Positions 33,626 through 42,214 of a DNA stretch of 64,000 nt are shown here, piece after piece. The notes beneath the pieces were generated by a model. It ran no database searches. It was given only the letters and a program-made list of their open reading frames with translations, and was not told where the DNA came from. The stretch is from Halobacillus hunanensis. Its GTDB lineage: Bacteria > Bacillota > Bacilli > Bacillales > Halobacillaceae. Made by a program: the position numbers and the translations under genes. Position 1 is the first letter of the stretch. The number at the start of each line of letters is the position of its first letter. The DNA is taken from assembly GCF_900166655.1 (NCBI RefSeq), contig NZ_FVZB01000005.1, positions 246,001 to 310,000 on the forward strand. Reading direction: 5' to 3'.

Positions 33626-34569
33626 TGTCCCATCTCCTTATCCAGTACGGCTTGTTGTTCGTCGGTTAGATTAATCAATCGAATGGGTGAAAGTCCTACA
33701 CCTTGTTCCTTCACTCCGAGTGTAATCTGACCGCCTTCCAGCTGTTTTCCGTTAACAAGTTGCTCCATCACATCATAAAGGGCTACATCCAAGTTCTTCA
33801 ACATCGATGTCACAACAGCTTTTTCTGCAACGAAAAATTGGTCACTATCGACACCAAAAGCATAAATTCCTTGATTTTGAGCTTCCTTTAACGCCCCAAC
33901 CCCTGTAAATCCTGCAGCAGGGAATACAAAATCAGCGCCTTTTTCAACCATAGCTTTGGTAATATCAGACCCTTTAACATCATTATCAAAAGTTCCTGCA
34001 TACTCAATAAGTATTTCTGCATCAGGATTTACCGTTTTAACACCTACTGTAAATCCAGTCTCAAATCGTTCTACTACAGGAATTCTTTCGCCTCCAATGA
34101 AGCCAACAACGCCGGATTTTGTCCTCATCCCGGCAATCAGTCCGATCAAATAACTGCCCTCATCCTCTTTGAAGGTAATGGATGTTACATTATCAAATTC
34201 AGAAACGGCATCAATTAACACAAACTGCTGCTTTGGATACTCTTGCGCCAATTCATCAATGGCAGCTTGCAAATTATAGCCGAGTCCAATAATTACGTCA
34301 TGATCCTGCTCGATTAACTCCTTCATATGTTCCTTATATTTTTTATCAAAAGGTTCACGATAATCGAAGGTAATTCCTAGTTCGTCCCTGGCTTGTTCTA
34401 ATCCTTTGAAGGCTGAATCGCTAAACGAATCATCGCCAAGTCCGCTCTCGGTTACAAGCAGACCGGCACTAATCTCATTTTTTGTACCATCGGATTTTGC
34501 TTCATGATCAGCACAGCCAGCCAGTAATAGTCCTGTTAGTAAAAATAGACTGAACCAATATTTCTTCAT
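33622..34569 (-). CDS. BMP-family substrate-binding lipoprotein
   Basis: 315-residue lipoprotein of the basic-membrane-protein (Med/BMP/PnrA) family, which binds purine nucleosides or similar ligands outside the membrane. The lipobox is LLAGC (C19). Family blocks include [49 protein letters not shown] and [15 protein letters not shown]. The ATG at 34569 follows GGAGTGGAAAC. No permease or ATPase genes are adjacent; its only partner is the chemoreceptor gene it overlaps by 4 bp. A sensing rather than transport role is therefore likely. Confidence 0.88.
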   Translation of the reverse strand: MKKYWFSLFLLTGLLLAGCADHEAKSDGTKNEISAGLLVTESGLGDDSFSDSAFKGLEQARDELGITFDYREPFDKKYKEHMKELIEQDHDVIIGLGYNLQAAIDELAQEYPKQQFVLIDAVSEFDNVTSITFKEDEGSYLIGLIAGMRTKSGVVGFIGGERIPVVERFETGFTVGVKTVNPDAEILIEYAGTFDNDVKGSDITKAMVEKGADFVFPAAGFTGVGALKEAQNQGIYAFGVDSDQFFVAEKAVVTSMLKNLDVALYDVMEQLVNGKQLEGGQITLGVKEQGVGLSPIRLINLTDEQQAVLDKEMGQ

Positions 34570-34675
34570 GTTTCCACTCCTATCATATGATGTCTGACAA
34601 CATATGATATCGGCGCTTTTCAAAGAAAATGAAGTGGAAATTTATATAAAATGAAACTTTTACAGAAGAGGACAT

Positions 34676-34706
34676 AAAAAACACTATGACCGAAGGCATA
34701 GTGTTT
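34676..34706 (-). terminator. Terminator after the LLM flavin oxidoreductase gene
   Basis: Perfect 9-bp stem AACACTATG / CATAGTGTT; the minus strand runs into TTTTTT. Confidence 0.8.
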
Positions 34707-34717
34707 AGGAGGCGCTA

Positions 34718-35728
34718 TCAAAATGTAGGTTCACGTTTACGGAGCTGAAAGGCCTCAGCTAATAGTTCATAGGATTTCATGCGCTCGTCAAACGGCGAAG
34801 CAATAGTGTTTACAATAACCTCATCCACTTGATAATAGTTCGCTAGACTTTCTATCTCCCCTTTAACTTTTTCCACTGAGCCAACGATCATACGGTTACG
34901 GTTTTCCTGGATACGCTGCTCATCAGCCATCGTATACGGATAGCTGAATGCCTCTTCGGGTGGAGGGAAATGATAGCGAATCCCGCCTTGTTCAATTTTT
35001 AACAGAGCGAGGTCTAAACTAGCAGCCAAGAATTCAGCTTGTTGGTCAGACTCAGCACAAACGACGAATATAGAGACGTTTCCTTGCGGGCTTTGCTGCT
35101 GCAGAGAAGGCTGGAAGGCATCTTTATAACGGTCCATGGCTCGTGCTCCGCCATACCCGCTAATAAAATGCGCAAATGAATAGGACACACCAAGGTCCGC
35201 TGCCACTCTTGCACTTGTTCCGCTTGAACCGAGCATCCAAACCGGCGGTGCTGTACTCCCTTGCGGAGAGGCAAACACACCCATACCGTGCGGATCTTCT
35301 CCGTGTAGATAGGCGATTAGTTCTTCGACTTGTGCAGGATAACCTTCTATATTTGGAATTTCTCCTCTATTTAAGGCTAAATTGACATTTGGAATACCGC
35401 CAGGGGCGCGTCCCACTCCTAAATCTATACGATTAGGGTGCAATGTTTCCAGGACACGGAAAGTCTCAGACACTTTATACGCACTATAGTGTGGAAGAAG
35501 TATTCCTCCTGTTCCTATCCGGATTTTCTCCGTTTGTGAAGCTAGATGGGCTGCTAGCACTTCAGGAGAAGAACCTGCTAAACTATGAGTACTATGATGT
35601 TCGGCTACCCAGAACCGGTGATAGCCAAGCTGGTCAGTCCATTTCGCTAACTCTGTTGTCTGTTGTAAAGCATCACGTGGATTCATCCCTGATAGCACAG
35701 GAGATTGATCCAATACACTTAATTTCAT
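34718..35728 (-). CDS. Luciferase-like flavin-dependent monooxygenase (LLM class)
   Basis: 336-residue TIM-barrel flavoprotein of the bacterial luciferase-like monooxygenase superfamily (MsnO8-type). Typical blocks are YHRFWVAEHHSTHSLAGSSP (~37-56), IRIGTGGILLPHYSAYKVSE and LHPNRIDLGVGRAPGG. Uses FMNH2 supplied by a separate reductase; its substrate is unknown. The ATG follows AAGGGGAAAAG. Single-gene unit. Confidence 0.85.
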   Translation of the reverse strand: MKLSVLDQSPVLSGMNPRDALQQTTELAKWTDQLGYHRFWVAEHHSTHSLAGSSPEVLAAHLASQTEKIRIGTGGILLPHYSAYKVSETFRVLETLHPNRIDLGVGRAPGGIPNVNLALNRGEIPNIEGYPAQVEELIAYLHGEDPHGMGVFASPQGSTAPPVWMLGSSGTSARVAADLGVSYSFAHFISGYGGARAMDRYKDAFQPSLQQQSPQGNVSIFVVCAESDQQAEFLAASLDLALLKIEQGGIRYHFPPPEEAFSYPYTMADEQRIQENRNRMIVGSVEKVKGEIESLANYYQVDEVIVNTIASPFDERMKSYELLAEAFQLRKREPTF

Positions 35729-35846
35729 TTTCTTTTCCCCTTAGTAATCATCTCTTGTATTTATCATCCCATGTGAAGAAACAGAAGGCAAAAGAACGGA
35801 TTATAGAATGGGAGCTCTTGCATCAGTTCAGAAGTGTGGAAAGTAT

Positions 35847-37127
35847 TTATCTGTTCATCAGCCCTAAGAGTCCGTAATCAAGCATAAGGGAAGGGGCGAC
35901 GTCAAAGAGGTTCTGTACCTCGAACTGGTCCAGCTTCAATGGTGTAAGAAACACAGCCCCATCACGAAATTCGTCCTCAGGGTGATCTGCTAAGAGTTCT
36001 CCTTTCGCTAACCCTTCCGTAACTTCTACCATTCTATCTTCTACAATCCCCGTTTCAATTTTCCTTTTTTCCAGCCGTCCACGATCATTCATGACCCATG
36101 CTGAGGAATTCCCCCCATTCTTTAACACGTCTTCATAAGCAGCGACGGCATCGATGGCCTCCGCTGTTATAATTTCAATGTTTGCATGATAGCCAGGTCT
36201 TACTTCTTTCTTTTTTTCTTCGATGACGATTTCAAATGGGTAATGACTGGGATGCTGAACATCAACCGATTCAGGGAAGGGTTTAATGCTTTCAACTAAA
36301 CCCTTAACTTCTAACTCTAAGTTCGGTATTCGCACATAAGAATTCATTCCTTCTTTTACCTGTTTTCTATGTTCCTCAGACAGCTCTCCACTGACAATCA
36401 AATTACTGGAAGACAGGGTAAGCAAAGGGGGCTGGAGATTTTCAGACAGATTAGTTACGACTCCCGAAAATTCACTGGTTACAGTTATCGACTGGCCCGT
36501 CTGTTCAAGCTGGTTCAGCTGGTTCTCTACCATAGAAAGGTGAGCCTGTTTTTGGGAGAGCTGAAGTTCTTTCTCCGCGATGGCGTTCTGTTTCATAAAT
36601 TCAGTTTCAATGGTTTGAAGTTCGCTGTCTTCCTGTTGTTGCGGTTCCGGGTCTTGTGAAAAGGAATCGCTAGGGGAAGATTCAGAGAAAAAGGAAGGCT
36701 GGGATGACGCTCCTGTTTCAGGAATTGTAAAGCTTTCCAGCTCATTGATGTTCTCTGTCAGGGAGGTGATCTCTGCCTGTAAGCGTGCAGCTTTTGTCTC
36801 CAATTGATTCAATTGGACTTGGTAATCCTCGACTTTATATGTATAGAGGTCATCACCTTCCGAAATCTCCTCCCCCTCTTCCACTAAGAATTCTTGGAAA
36901 ATACCGGATTGCTTATCAAAATAAACAGGGGTGATTTCATTAGAAGTAAAAACACCACTTGTATGAATAGATTCAAAGAGGTCCTCCGTAAAGGCAGCCG
37001 ACCATTCATTAATATAGGATTTCTGTTCTACTTGCTGATCTCTATCGAAGTAGATGAGGCCGGCATTAAGGGTTAAAAAAGCAATGACTACTAAACCGCA
37101 AATTCTTACTTTGTAGCGTGTTCTCAT
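35847..37127 (-). CDS. Membrane-fusion (HlyD/YknX-like) protein
   Basis: 426-residue periplasmic-adaptor-type protein. One N-terminal membrane anchor (~7-26) is followed by a biotinyl-lipoyl-like half (FLVEEGEEISEGDDLYTYK, ~75-93), a coiled coil (~97-200) interrupted by a Ser/Pro/Gln-rich acidic insert (~125-160), and the second lipoyl half (GVVTNLSENLQ). The C-terminus is beta-barrel-like. It resembles YknX of the B. subtilis YknWXYZ exporter, but no ABC permease or ATPase is adjacent. The ATG at 37127 follows AGGGAGGAAG. It lies 16 bp downstream of the YIP1-like gene, hence one operon. Confidence 0.8.
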   Translation of the reverse strand: MRTRYKVRICGLVVIAFLTLNAGLIYFDRDQQVEQKSYINEWSAAFTEDLFESIHTSGVFTSNEITPVYFDKQSGIFQEFLVEEGEEISEGDDLYTYKVEDYQVQLNQLETKAARLQAEITSLTENINELESFTIPETGASSQPSFFSESSPSDSFSQDPEPQQQEDSELQTIETEFMKQNAIAEKELQLSQKQAHLSMVENQLNQLEQTGQSITVTSEFSGVVTNLSENLQPPLLTLSSSNLIVSGELSEEHRKQVKEGMNSYVRIPNLELEVKGLVESIKPFPESVDVQHPSHYPFEIVIEEKKKEVRPGYHANIEIITAEAIDAVAAYEDVLKNGGNSSAWVMNDRGRLEKRKIETGIVEDRMVEVTEGLAKGELLADHPEDEFRDGAVFLTPLKLDQFEVQNLFDVAPSLMLDYGLLGLMNR

Positions 37128-37143
37128 CGTCTTCCTCCCTGCG

Positions 37144-37818
37144 TTAGGATGTAAGTAGATGCACGAGATATGTATCATAATGAGTCAGAGCTGCTGTGCC
37201 TGCCCATAAGGTGAGGTGCCAAAGAATCACACCTATAATAATTCGGCCTTTTCCAGATGTGGAGAGATAGGAAAGACATTTGATCTGAAACCAAATGATA
37301 AAGATTTGAAAAAGGGATATCGCCCCAAAGAAATAGATTAACCATTCAATATTTGTTATGTAAGAAGCTATGACACCAAACGAAAAAGGTGATACATACC
37401 AATCTAGTCCGGTATACACCATAAGTGGAATCCATGTAATTCGCTCTAGCAGCATAATTAGTAAAACGCTCATTTGAATAACCATAGTTTTTTGATAAGA
37501 AAGGCCGAACATAATCCAAAATAATAAGGGTGCAAAAAGCAGGACTCCAAGAAACAGGAGCAGGCCATATGCGATACGTCCAATGATGAACCAAGCCTTG
37601 TACAACCCATATTCGGCCCCGCTAAGTTCAGTCATATTCATGGACAAAGGATCAGTGCCAAGGCCAATCCACGCTGTCCAGGTGTATGTAAGCATCGTTA
37701 ACAACATGATGGAGAAAAAAACTTTCCAAAATCGGCTTATCGTTTCAGCTTCCCTTAGCTTAAATAACTGATCATCTCGTCGTGTAAACCACTTTATAAT
37801 TCGGATCGAATAATTCAT
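37144..37818 (-). CDS. YIP1-family-like multi-pass membrane protein (YknW-like)
   Basis: About 224 residues with five to six hydrophobic helices. The N-terminal cytosolic IIKWFTRRDDQLFKLREAET segment resembles YIP1/YknW proteins. In B. subtilis YknW acts with the membrane-fusion protein YknX and the ABC pair YknYZ against the SdpC toxin. Here only this gene and the YknX-like gene are present. ATG at 37818 preferred because AAAGGA lies 9 bp upstream; the first ATG, 9 bp earlier, is too close. Family assignment is moderate. Confidence 0.6.
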   Translation of the reverse strand: MNYSIRIIKWFTRRDDQLFKLREAETISRFWKVFFSIMLLTMLTYTWTAWIGLGTDPLSMNMTELSGAEYGLYKAWFIIGRIAYGLLLFLGVLLFAPLLFWIMFGLSYQKTMVIQMSVLLIMLLERITWIPLMVYTGLDWYVSPFSFGVIASYITNIEWLIYFFGAISLFQIFIIWFQIKCLSYLSTSGKGRIIIGVILWHLTLWAGTAALTHYDTYLVHLLTS

Positions 37819-37902
37819 GTGCGTCATCCTTTGAAATCTGTCTACTCCCTTCTAAGTTTAACTTAATTTGTCAAAGCTTGCTATATCAATCTATCAATTA
37901 AT

Positions 37903-37932
37903 GGAAAACGCCGTCTCTCCATGAGACGGCGC
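37903..37932 (-). terminator. Terminator after the MATE gene
   Basis: Perfect stem CGCCGTCTC / GAGACGGCG with loop TCCAT, then TTTTCC on the minus strand. Confidence 0.75.
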
Positions 37933-37942
37933 TGAATCGTTC

Positions 37943-39322
37943 TTAATTCGGATGGACGGGTGCATAGGCAGGAGGCTCCTCTGCTTTTTTAAAAAATAGC
38001 TTCCGGTCCTTATATAAAAACAAAATAGATAAGGTGAAAGCCATAATATCTGCCAACGGAAAGGCTAACCAAACCCCGGTTACACCAAAGAAGTTTGGAA
38101 GTAGTAAAACCAGGGGAATAAGGAATAATACTTGTCGCGCCATCGAAAGGATTAAGGCGGGTTTAGCCATGCCAAGTGCCTGATACAGCCCGCCGCTTAC
38201 GACCTGTACTCCAATTAGAACCGACATTGCAAACATGATTCTCATAGCATGGGCACCCGAGTCAATGACGGCTGCATCACCCGTAAAGATATGCATGAGA
38301 ATTTCAGGTAATGTCATCATCACGATAAAGATAAAAGCAGAGATGATCGTGACAACTTTCATGCCAAGCATGATGGTCTCTCTTAATCTCGAGAACTGTC
38401 TAGCTCCATAGTTATATCCGATAATAGGCTGCATGCCCTGCAGGACCCCGATCATCGGCATGATGGTAAACATAGTTAACTTATGGACAATCCCGAAAAC
38501 ACCTACTTCAAAGTCGCCGCCATACTTAATTAACATGAAGTTAATAGAAATGATCATGACACTTCCGGCAACTTGGCGGACGAACGCAGGCATCCCGATC
38601 GTTAGTGTTTCTTTAATAACTGGCAATCTTGGTTTTACCTCGGACAGTCTTAACTCAAGACTCGATTTGCCTGAGAGGAAATAATGTAAGACCACAACGC
38701 TGGTGGAAGCTTGAGAAATGACTGTCGCAATGGAAGCCCCTTGAACACCCAAATCTAAAACAAAAATAAAAATGGGGTCTAGGATGATATTTAAAACAGC
38801 AGGAATAATCATCGTGATCATAGCAAAGCGGGAGTTTCCTTCTGAGCGAATGATGCTGTTGGTCGTAAAAGAAAACGAAAAAAACACAGATCCAATCATA
38901 ATGGGGAAAAGATAATCGACCGCGTAGGGAAGGATGTCTGGGGTAGCTCCGAACAGGACTAGCAGCGGTTCCATAAAAGTGAAGGCACCTACTATCCCGA
39001 CTACGCTTACGAGTAAAATAATAAAGATAATATTGCCGAACACTTTATTTGCAGCTTCCGGCTTACTCTCGCCAAGCCGTCTCGATATGACTGATGCTCC
39101 CCCGATTCCGACAGCCGCTGAGATGGCCATCATAATCATCATGACTGGGAAACCAATGCTAACTCCAGCCACTCCAAGGATTCCAACCCCTCTAGCAATA
39201 AATAATGTATCAACAACATTGTAAAGCGCCATAACAAACATGCCGATCATGGCAGGAATAGATAAATTCCATAATAACTTCGGAATCGGCTGGGTTCCTA
39301 GACGCTGACTTTGATCTTTCAT
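37943..39322 (-). CDS. MATE-family multidrug/cation efflux protein
   Basis: 459-residue MATE transporter with twelve predicted helices. Family marks include PAMIGMFVMALYNVVDTLFI (~19-38), GGASVISRRLGE and QGMQPIIGYNYGA. It resembles S. aureus MepA, which exports cationic drugs using a Na+ or H+ gradient. It lies 2 bp after a MarR-type gene, the mepR-mepA arrangement, so the regulator probably represses this operon. ATG preceded by GAGAGGTCC. A terminator follows. Confidence 0.88.
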   Translation of the reverse strand: MKDQSQRLGTQPIPKLLWNLSIPAMIGMFVMALYNVVDTLFIARGVGILGVAGVSIGFPVMMIMMAISAAVGIGGASVISRRLGESKPEAANKVFGNIIFIILLVSVVGIVGAFTFMEPLLVLFGATPDILPYAVDYLFPIMIGSVFFSFSFTTNSIIRSEGNSRFAMITMIIPAVLNIILDPIFIFVLDLGVQGASIATVISQASTSVVVLHYFLSGKSSLELRLSEVKPRLPVIKETLTIGMPAFVRQVAGSVMIISINFMLIKYGGDFEVGVFGIVHKLTMFTIMPMIGVLQGMQPIIGYNYGARQFSRLRETIMLGMKVVTIISAFIFIVMMTLPEILMHIFTGDAAVIDSGAHAMRIMFAMSVLIGVQVVSGGLYQALGMAKPALILSMARQVLFLIPLVLLLPNFFGVTGVWLAFPLADIMAFTLSILFLYKDRKLFFKKAEEPPAYAPVHPN

Positions 39323-39324
39323 TG

Positions 39325-39768
39325 TCAGGACCTCTCTTTTAAATGTTTTAAGTTTTTTTGAATGACTTCAAGCCATGAGAGCATCATTTGCTGCTCCTCA
39401 TCAGAAAGTCCGACGCCGATTTCTTTTTCTAAATTCTGAGCAATAGTCCAAATGGTTTCATCCAGTTGAACGCCTTTGTCGGTCAGCTTAATGAGCTTAG
39501 AACGTTTGTCATTGGGACAGTTATGTTTCGTTATACATTCGTTTTTCAAAAGGGATTCGATAATCCCGTTCATGGAAGAGGCTTTAATGTACAATCTTTT
39601 TTGCAAGTCGCTTTGGCTTTGTTCTCCATGATTCGCAAGAAAATATATGACTTTCGCTTGTGAATGAGTTAATCCATACTCACTTAATTTCTCGTTAAAT
39701 AAATTTTGAATGAAATGGGAAATCACATTGATGTTGTAACCAAGCAAAGGGTGTATGTCACGATTCAT
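39325..39768 (-). CDS. MarR-family regulator (MepR-like)
   Basis: 147-residue winged-helix regulator. The DNA-binding core is LQKRLYIKASSMNGIIESLL (recognition helix, ~60-80), followed by the wing CPNDKRSKLIKLTDKG. First gene of a two-gene operon with the MATE exporter, 2 bp apart. Ligand-relieved repression of the efflux gene is the expected mode. ATG preceded by AGGAGGC. Confidence 0.85.
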   Translation of the reverse strand: MNRDIHPLLGYNINVISHFIQNLFNEKLSEYGLTHSQAKVIYFLANHGEQSQSDLQKRLYIKASSMNGIIESLLKNECITKHNCPNDKRSKLIKLTDKGVQLDETIWTIAQNLEKEIGVGLSDEEQQMMLSWLEVIQKNLKHLKERS

Positions 39769-39860
39769 AAGTTAGTTAGCCTCCTAAACAAATTTATTAT
39801 AAGACAACGAGTGATAAAGGTAAATGATTTTGCACTCCGCCTTTCTATTGGAAATCTCTT

Positions 39861-39888
39861 TTGGTAAAGTTTCAGTAACTGATATAAT
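39861..39888 (+). promoter_or_regulatory. SigA promoter of the second lipid kinase
   Basis: TTGGTA (39861-39866), 16 bp, TATAAT (39883-39888), 40 bp upstream of the ATG. Confidence 0.6.
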
Positions 39889-39928
39889 AGATGCCTATAG
39901 GGTATAAGAGTCATGAGGGGGATACGTT

Positions 39929-40849
39929 ATGCCTCGTTATCAACGTGGAGTTTTTATATATAATGGGACTGCCCAAAGTGAAAGTCTCAACCAAAGTTTA
40001 ACCGTTACACTGCCGGTGCTGGCTCAGGCAATTAAAGAGTTAACAGTCGTGCAGACACATTCATTAGAAGAATTAAGGAAGGTTTGTTACGACTATGGAT
40101 CTAATGTGGATGTATTTGTGATTTTAGGTGGAGATGGGACATTACATGAATGTATCAACCAGTTAGCTTCCTTACAATCCAGACCCGTTATCGCTCTTCT
40201 TCCAGGGGGAACTTGTAACGATTTCAGCCGTGTGTTAGGCACTCCTCAAAATTTACAGGTCGCGGCAACACAGCTTCTCCAAGGGGAAGAAGTGAAGGTG
40301 GACATAGGAAAGGCCGGTAACCGCTATTTTACAAACTTCTGGGGAATAGGGCTCGTGACAGAAGCTTCTTTTAACATTGACGCAGAACAAAAGAATCGTA
40401 TTGGTGTATTGAGTTATTTTATAAGCGCCATCAAGACGATGAATCAGACAGAGCCATTCTCTTTTACCTTACGAATTGATGGAAAAACGGTCAGCGAGCA
40501 AGCAGTAATGGTGCTAGTCATGAACGGGCGGTTTATTGGGACAAGAGAAGTTCCTCTACCTGAATCCCAGCTCCAGGACGGCCAGTTAGATGTATTAATT
40601 GTGAAGAATTCAAACCTTACTACATTTAAAGAACTCCTCACAATGAACAGGCCTGGGGCAGACCCCAGTAAATTTCAGGAACTATCACATATGCAGGGAC
40701 AACAGATCAGTGTTGAGGTGGAAGAGGAAAAAGAGGTAGATATGGATGGGGAAATTATGGGGAGCACTCCTGCGCGTATAGAAGTTCTACCCAATCATTT
40801 TACCTTTTTATGTGCAGACCCTACTGTATTTCATAATGTGCAAGGCTGA
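39929..40849 (+). CDS. DagK/YegS-family lipid kinase (second paralogue)
   Basis: 306-residue lipid kinase with the catalytic loop GGDGTLHECINQL (~70) and LPGGTCNDFSRVLGTP. It is more diverged from DgkB than the paralogue at 8955; its N-terminus reads FIYNGTAQSESLN in place of the usual NP.SG motif. It probably phosphorylates a diacylglycerol-like lipid at the membrane. ATG preceded by GAGGGGGATACG. A strong terminator follows. Confidence 0.85.
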   Translation: MPRYQRGVFIYNGTAQSESLNQSLTVTLPVLAQAIKELTVVQTHSLEELRKVCYDYGSNVDVFVILGGDGTLHECINQLASLQSRPVIALLPGGTCNDFSRVLGTPQNLQVAATQLLQGEEVKVDIGKAGNRYFTNFWGIGLVTEASFNIDAEQKNRIGVLSYFISAIKTMNQTEPFSFTLRIDGKTVSEQAVMVLVMNGRFIGTREVPLPESQLQDGQLDVLIVKNSNLTTFKELLTMNRPGADPSKFQELSHMQGQQISVEVEEEKEVDMDGEIMGSTPARIEVLPNHFTFLCADPTVFHNVQG

Positions 40850-40870
40850 ATAAGTAAATAAACAGACTTG

Positions 40871-40901
40871 AAATCCACTCTGAAAACGAGTGGATTTTTT
40901 T
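40871..40901 (+). terminator. Terminator after the second lipid kinase
   Basis: Stem AAATCCACTC / GAGTGGATTT with a 7-nt loop and a run of seven T. Confidence 0.9.
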
Positions 40902-40962
40902 GAGCTGTAAACAAGGTTTATAGAGCCGGAGATCGAATAATTACTTTAGAGGAGTGATGAAG

Positions 40963-41352
40963 ATGACAAAAAACTTGCGCCCAGAAGTTCATGCAGTTTT
41001 TATTCACACTAAAAGTCTCAAAAGATCTGCCAGGTGGTACAGTGAATTGCTGGATCTTCCGTTTTCCGAAGAAAATGTTGAGTCCCCGGTTTATAACCTT
41101 CCTTTGGAAGGGGGAGTATTTCTGACCATTGATGATCATAAATTTGATCCTCATTATAAGTTTGAACGGATAACTAACCCTGTGTTTAATTTTTGTGCTA
41201 AGGATTTAGAAGGGAGCTTTCAAAACGTAAAAGATAAAGGGTTCCACATAACTAAAGAAATAGAGCGTCACGGAGACTTTGGCTGGTTCCAAATTCAAGA
41301 TCCGGATCAGCATGAAGTCATGATTTGCGGTGAGATTGTGGCTCATTCCTAG
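40963..41352 (+). CDS. VOC/glyoxalase-superfamily protein
   Basis: 129-residue vicinal-oxygen-chelate fold protein. One beta-alpha-beta-beta-beta module begins at HAVFIHTKSLKRSARWYSEL and the second at VFNFCAKDLEGSFQNVKDKG. The final metal-ligand position is in QDPDQHEVMICGE. Activity (dioxygenase, glyoxalase or resistance) cannot be told. ATG at 40963 chosen because AGAGGAGTGA precedes it; GTG 40954 and ATG 40957 are closer to the ribosome site. Confidence 0.8.
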   Translation: MTKNLRPEVHAVFIHTKSLKRSARWYSELLDLPFSEENVESPVYNLPLEGGVFLTIDDHKFDPHYKFERITNPVFNFCAKDLEGSFQNVKDKGFHITKEIERHGDFGWFQIQDPDQHEVMICGEIVAHS

Positions 41353-41414
41353 TTTGAGCATGGCGTTCTTCTCTTTTAGTTTCCCGTTTCGGAGATCCAG
41401 CTCAGTACCTTTGT

Positions 41415-41444
41415 TTGACAGTGTAAATTTGTTATCTATATACT
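41415..41444 (+). promoter_or_regulatory. SigA promoter of the MhqR-like gene
   Basis: TTGACA (41415-41420), 18 bp, TATACT (41439-41444). Confidence 0.65.
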
Positions 41445-41483
41445 GTCTTTAAGTAGAGGACAGATGAGAGGGCGAGGATTATT

Positions 41484-41945
41484 ATGGATGAACAAGAACT
41501 ATATCGCAAAAAGAAACAAGACCCTTCTTTGAAGCTGTTTGTTGTTCTAGCAAAGGCTCAGCGTGCAATTGCTGATTTAGTGAAAGATGATATTCAAAGC
41601 TTTGGCTTGAACACGACAGAATTTGGCGTGTTAGAACTTTTATATCATGAAGGCGATCAGCCATTACAGAAAATAGGGGAAAAAATTCTATTAGCAAGTG
41701 GAAGTATTACTTATGTTGTAGATAAGTTGGAGAAGAAGGAATATTTAAAGCGTGTACCTTGCCCTAATGATCGGCGTATTACATACGCAGCTATTACGAA
41801 TAAAGGGAAAGAATTGCTTCATGGAATATTTCCTGATCACTGGAAGCAAATTGAGATGATAACAGGGGGCTTGTCTGAAGATGAGAAACTGCAAGCCATA
41901 GATTTACTGAAAAAATTAGGGAAGTATGCGGATCAACAGAAATAG
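41484..41945 (+). CDS. MarR-family regulator, MhqR-like
   Basis: 153-residue winged-helix regulator. It has FGLNTTEFGVLELLYH, the recognition region KILLASGSITYVVDKLEKKE (~70-90) and the wing CPNDRRITYAAITNKGKELL. It closely resembles the B. subtilis/Staphylococcus MhqR (YkvE) regulators, which respond to quinones and electrophiles. No typical MhqR target (dioxygenase or nitroreductase operon) is adjacent; a VOC protein gene lies 131 bp upstream on the same strand. ATG preceded by GAGGGCGAGG. Confidence 0.8.
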   Translation: MDEQELYRKKKQDPSLKLFVVLAKAQRAIADLVKDDIQSFGLNTTEFGVLELLYHEGDQPLQKIGEKILLASGSITYVVDKLEKKEYLKRVPCPNDRRITYAAITNKGKELLHGIFPDHWKQIEMITGGLSEDEKLQAIDLLKKLGKYADQQK

Positions 41946-41952
41946 TAGAACT

Positions 41953-41975
41953 ATTTCAAAAAGTAAGCTATAATG
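41953..41975 (+). promoter_or_regulatory. Possible promoter for the leader ORF / ABC-F unit
   Basis: A TATAAT -10 box (41970-41975) lies just after the MhqR-like gene; no good -35 is visible (TAGAAC at -17 spacing would begin at ~41947). It gives a ~225-nt leader before the ABC-F start. Confidence 0.4.
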
Positions 41976-42008
41976 ATCCTAAGACTAAAGACAAAGGGGG
42001 GAATGATG

Positions 42009-42116
42009 ATGTTATCAAAGCACGTAATAGATCGCGAATTGCTCTATATTAATCGTGCGCTTTTTCATGATTTAACTGTACAAGGGATTCGTATGTCCAA
42101 TTTTACAGTTAAATAG
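42009..42116 (+). CDS. Short leader ORF upstream of the ABC-F gene (35 aa)
   Basis: A 35-codon ORF (MLSKHVIDRELLYINRALFH, ending SNFTVK) with a very strong ribosome site AAAGGGGGGA. Two further in-frame ATGs at 42003 and 42006 are too close to that site. It is followed after 44 bp by a rho-independent terminator (42161-42195), and then by the ABC-F gene. This order - short, well-translated ORF, terminator, resistance-type gene - is that of ribosome-mediated attenuation leaders. It could alternatively be an independent small protein. Confidence 0.55.
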   Translation: MLSKHVIDRELLYINRALFHDLTVQGIRMSNFTVK

Positions 42117-42160
42117 TGGAAAGTGATAACGTCTCATACCTGATTATATTTTAGTGAAAG

Positions 42161-42195
42161 AAAGTCAGAGGTGGCGAGGCCTCTGGCTTTTTTTG
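42161..42195 (+). terminator. Terminator in the leader of the ABC-F gene (candidate attenuator)
   Basis: Stem AAAGTCAGAGG / CCTCTGGCTTT with 8-nt loop and seven T; 19 bp before the ABC-F start codon. Confidence 0.75.
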
Positions 42196-42214
42196 TCTTT
42201 AGGAGGAAACGGAA

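Noticed and set aside
35443..35877. 144-codon plus-strand ORF across the flavin monooxygenase/adaptor junction
   Set aside because: It is antisense to two well-supported genes, has no ribosome site and no recognisable family.
39900..39905. GGGTAT upstream of the second lipid kinase as a SigB -10
   Set aside because: No matching -35; a SigA promoter explains the gene better.
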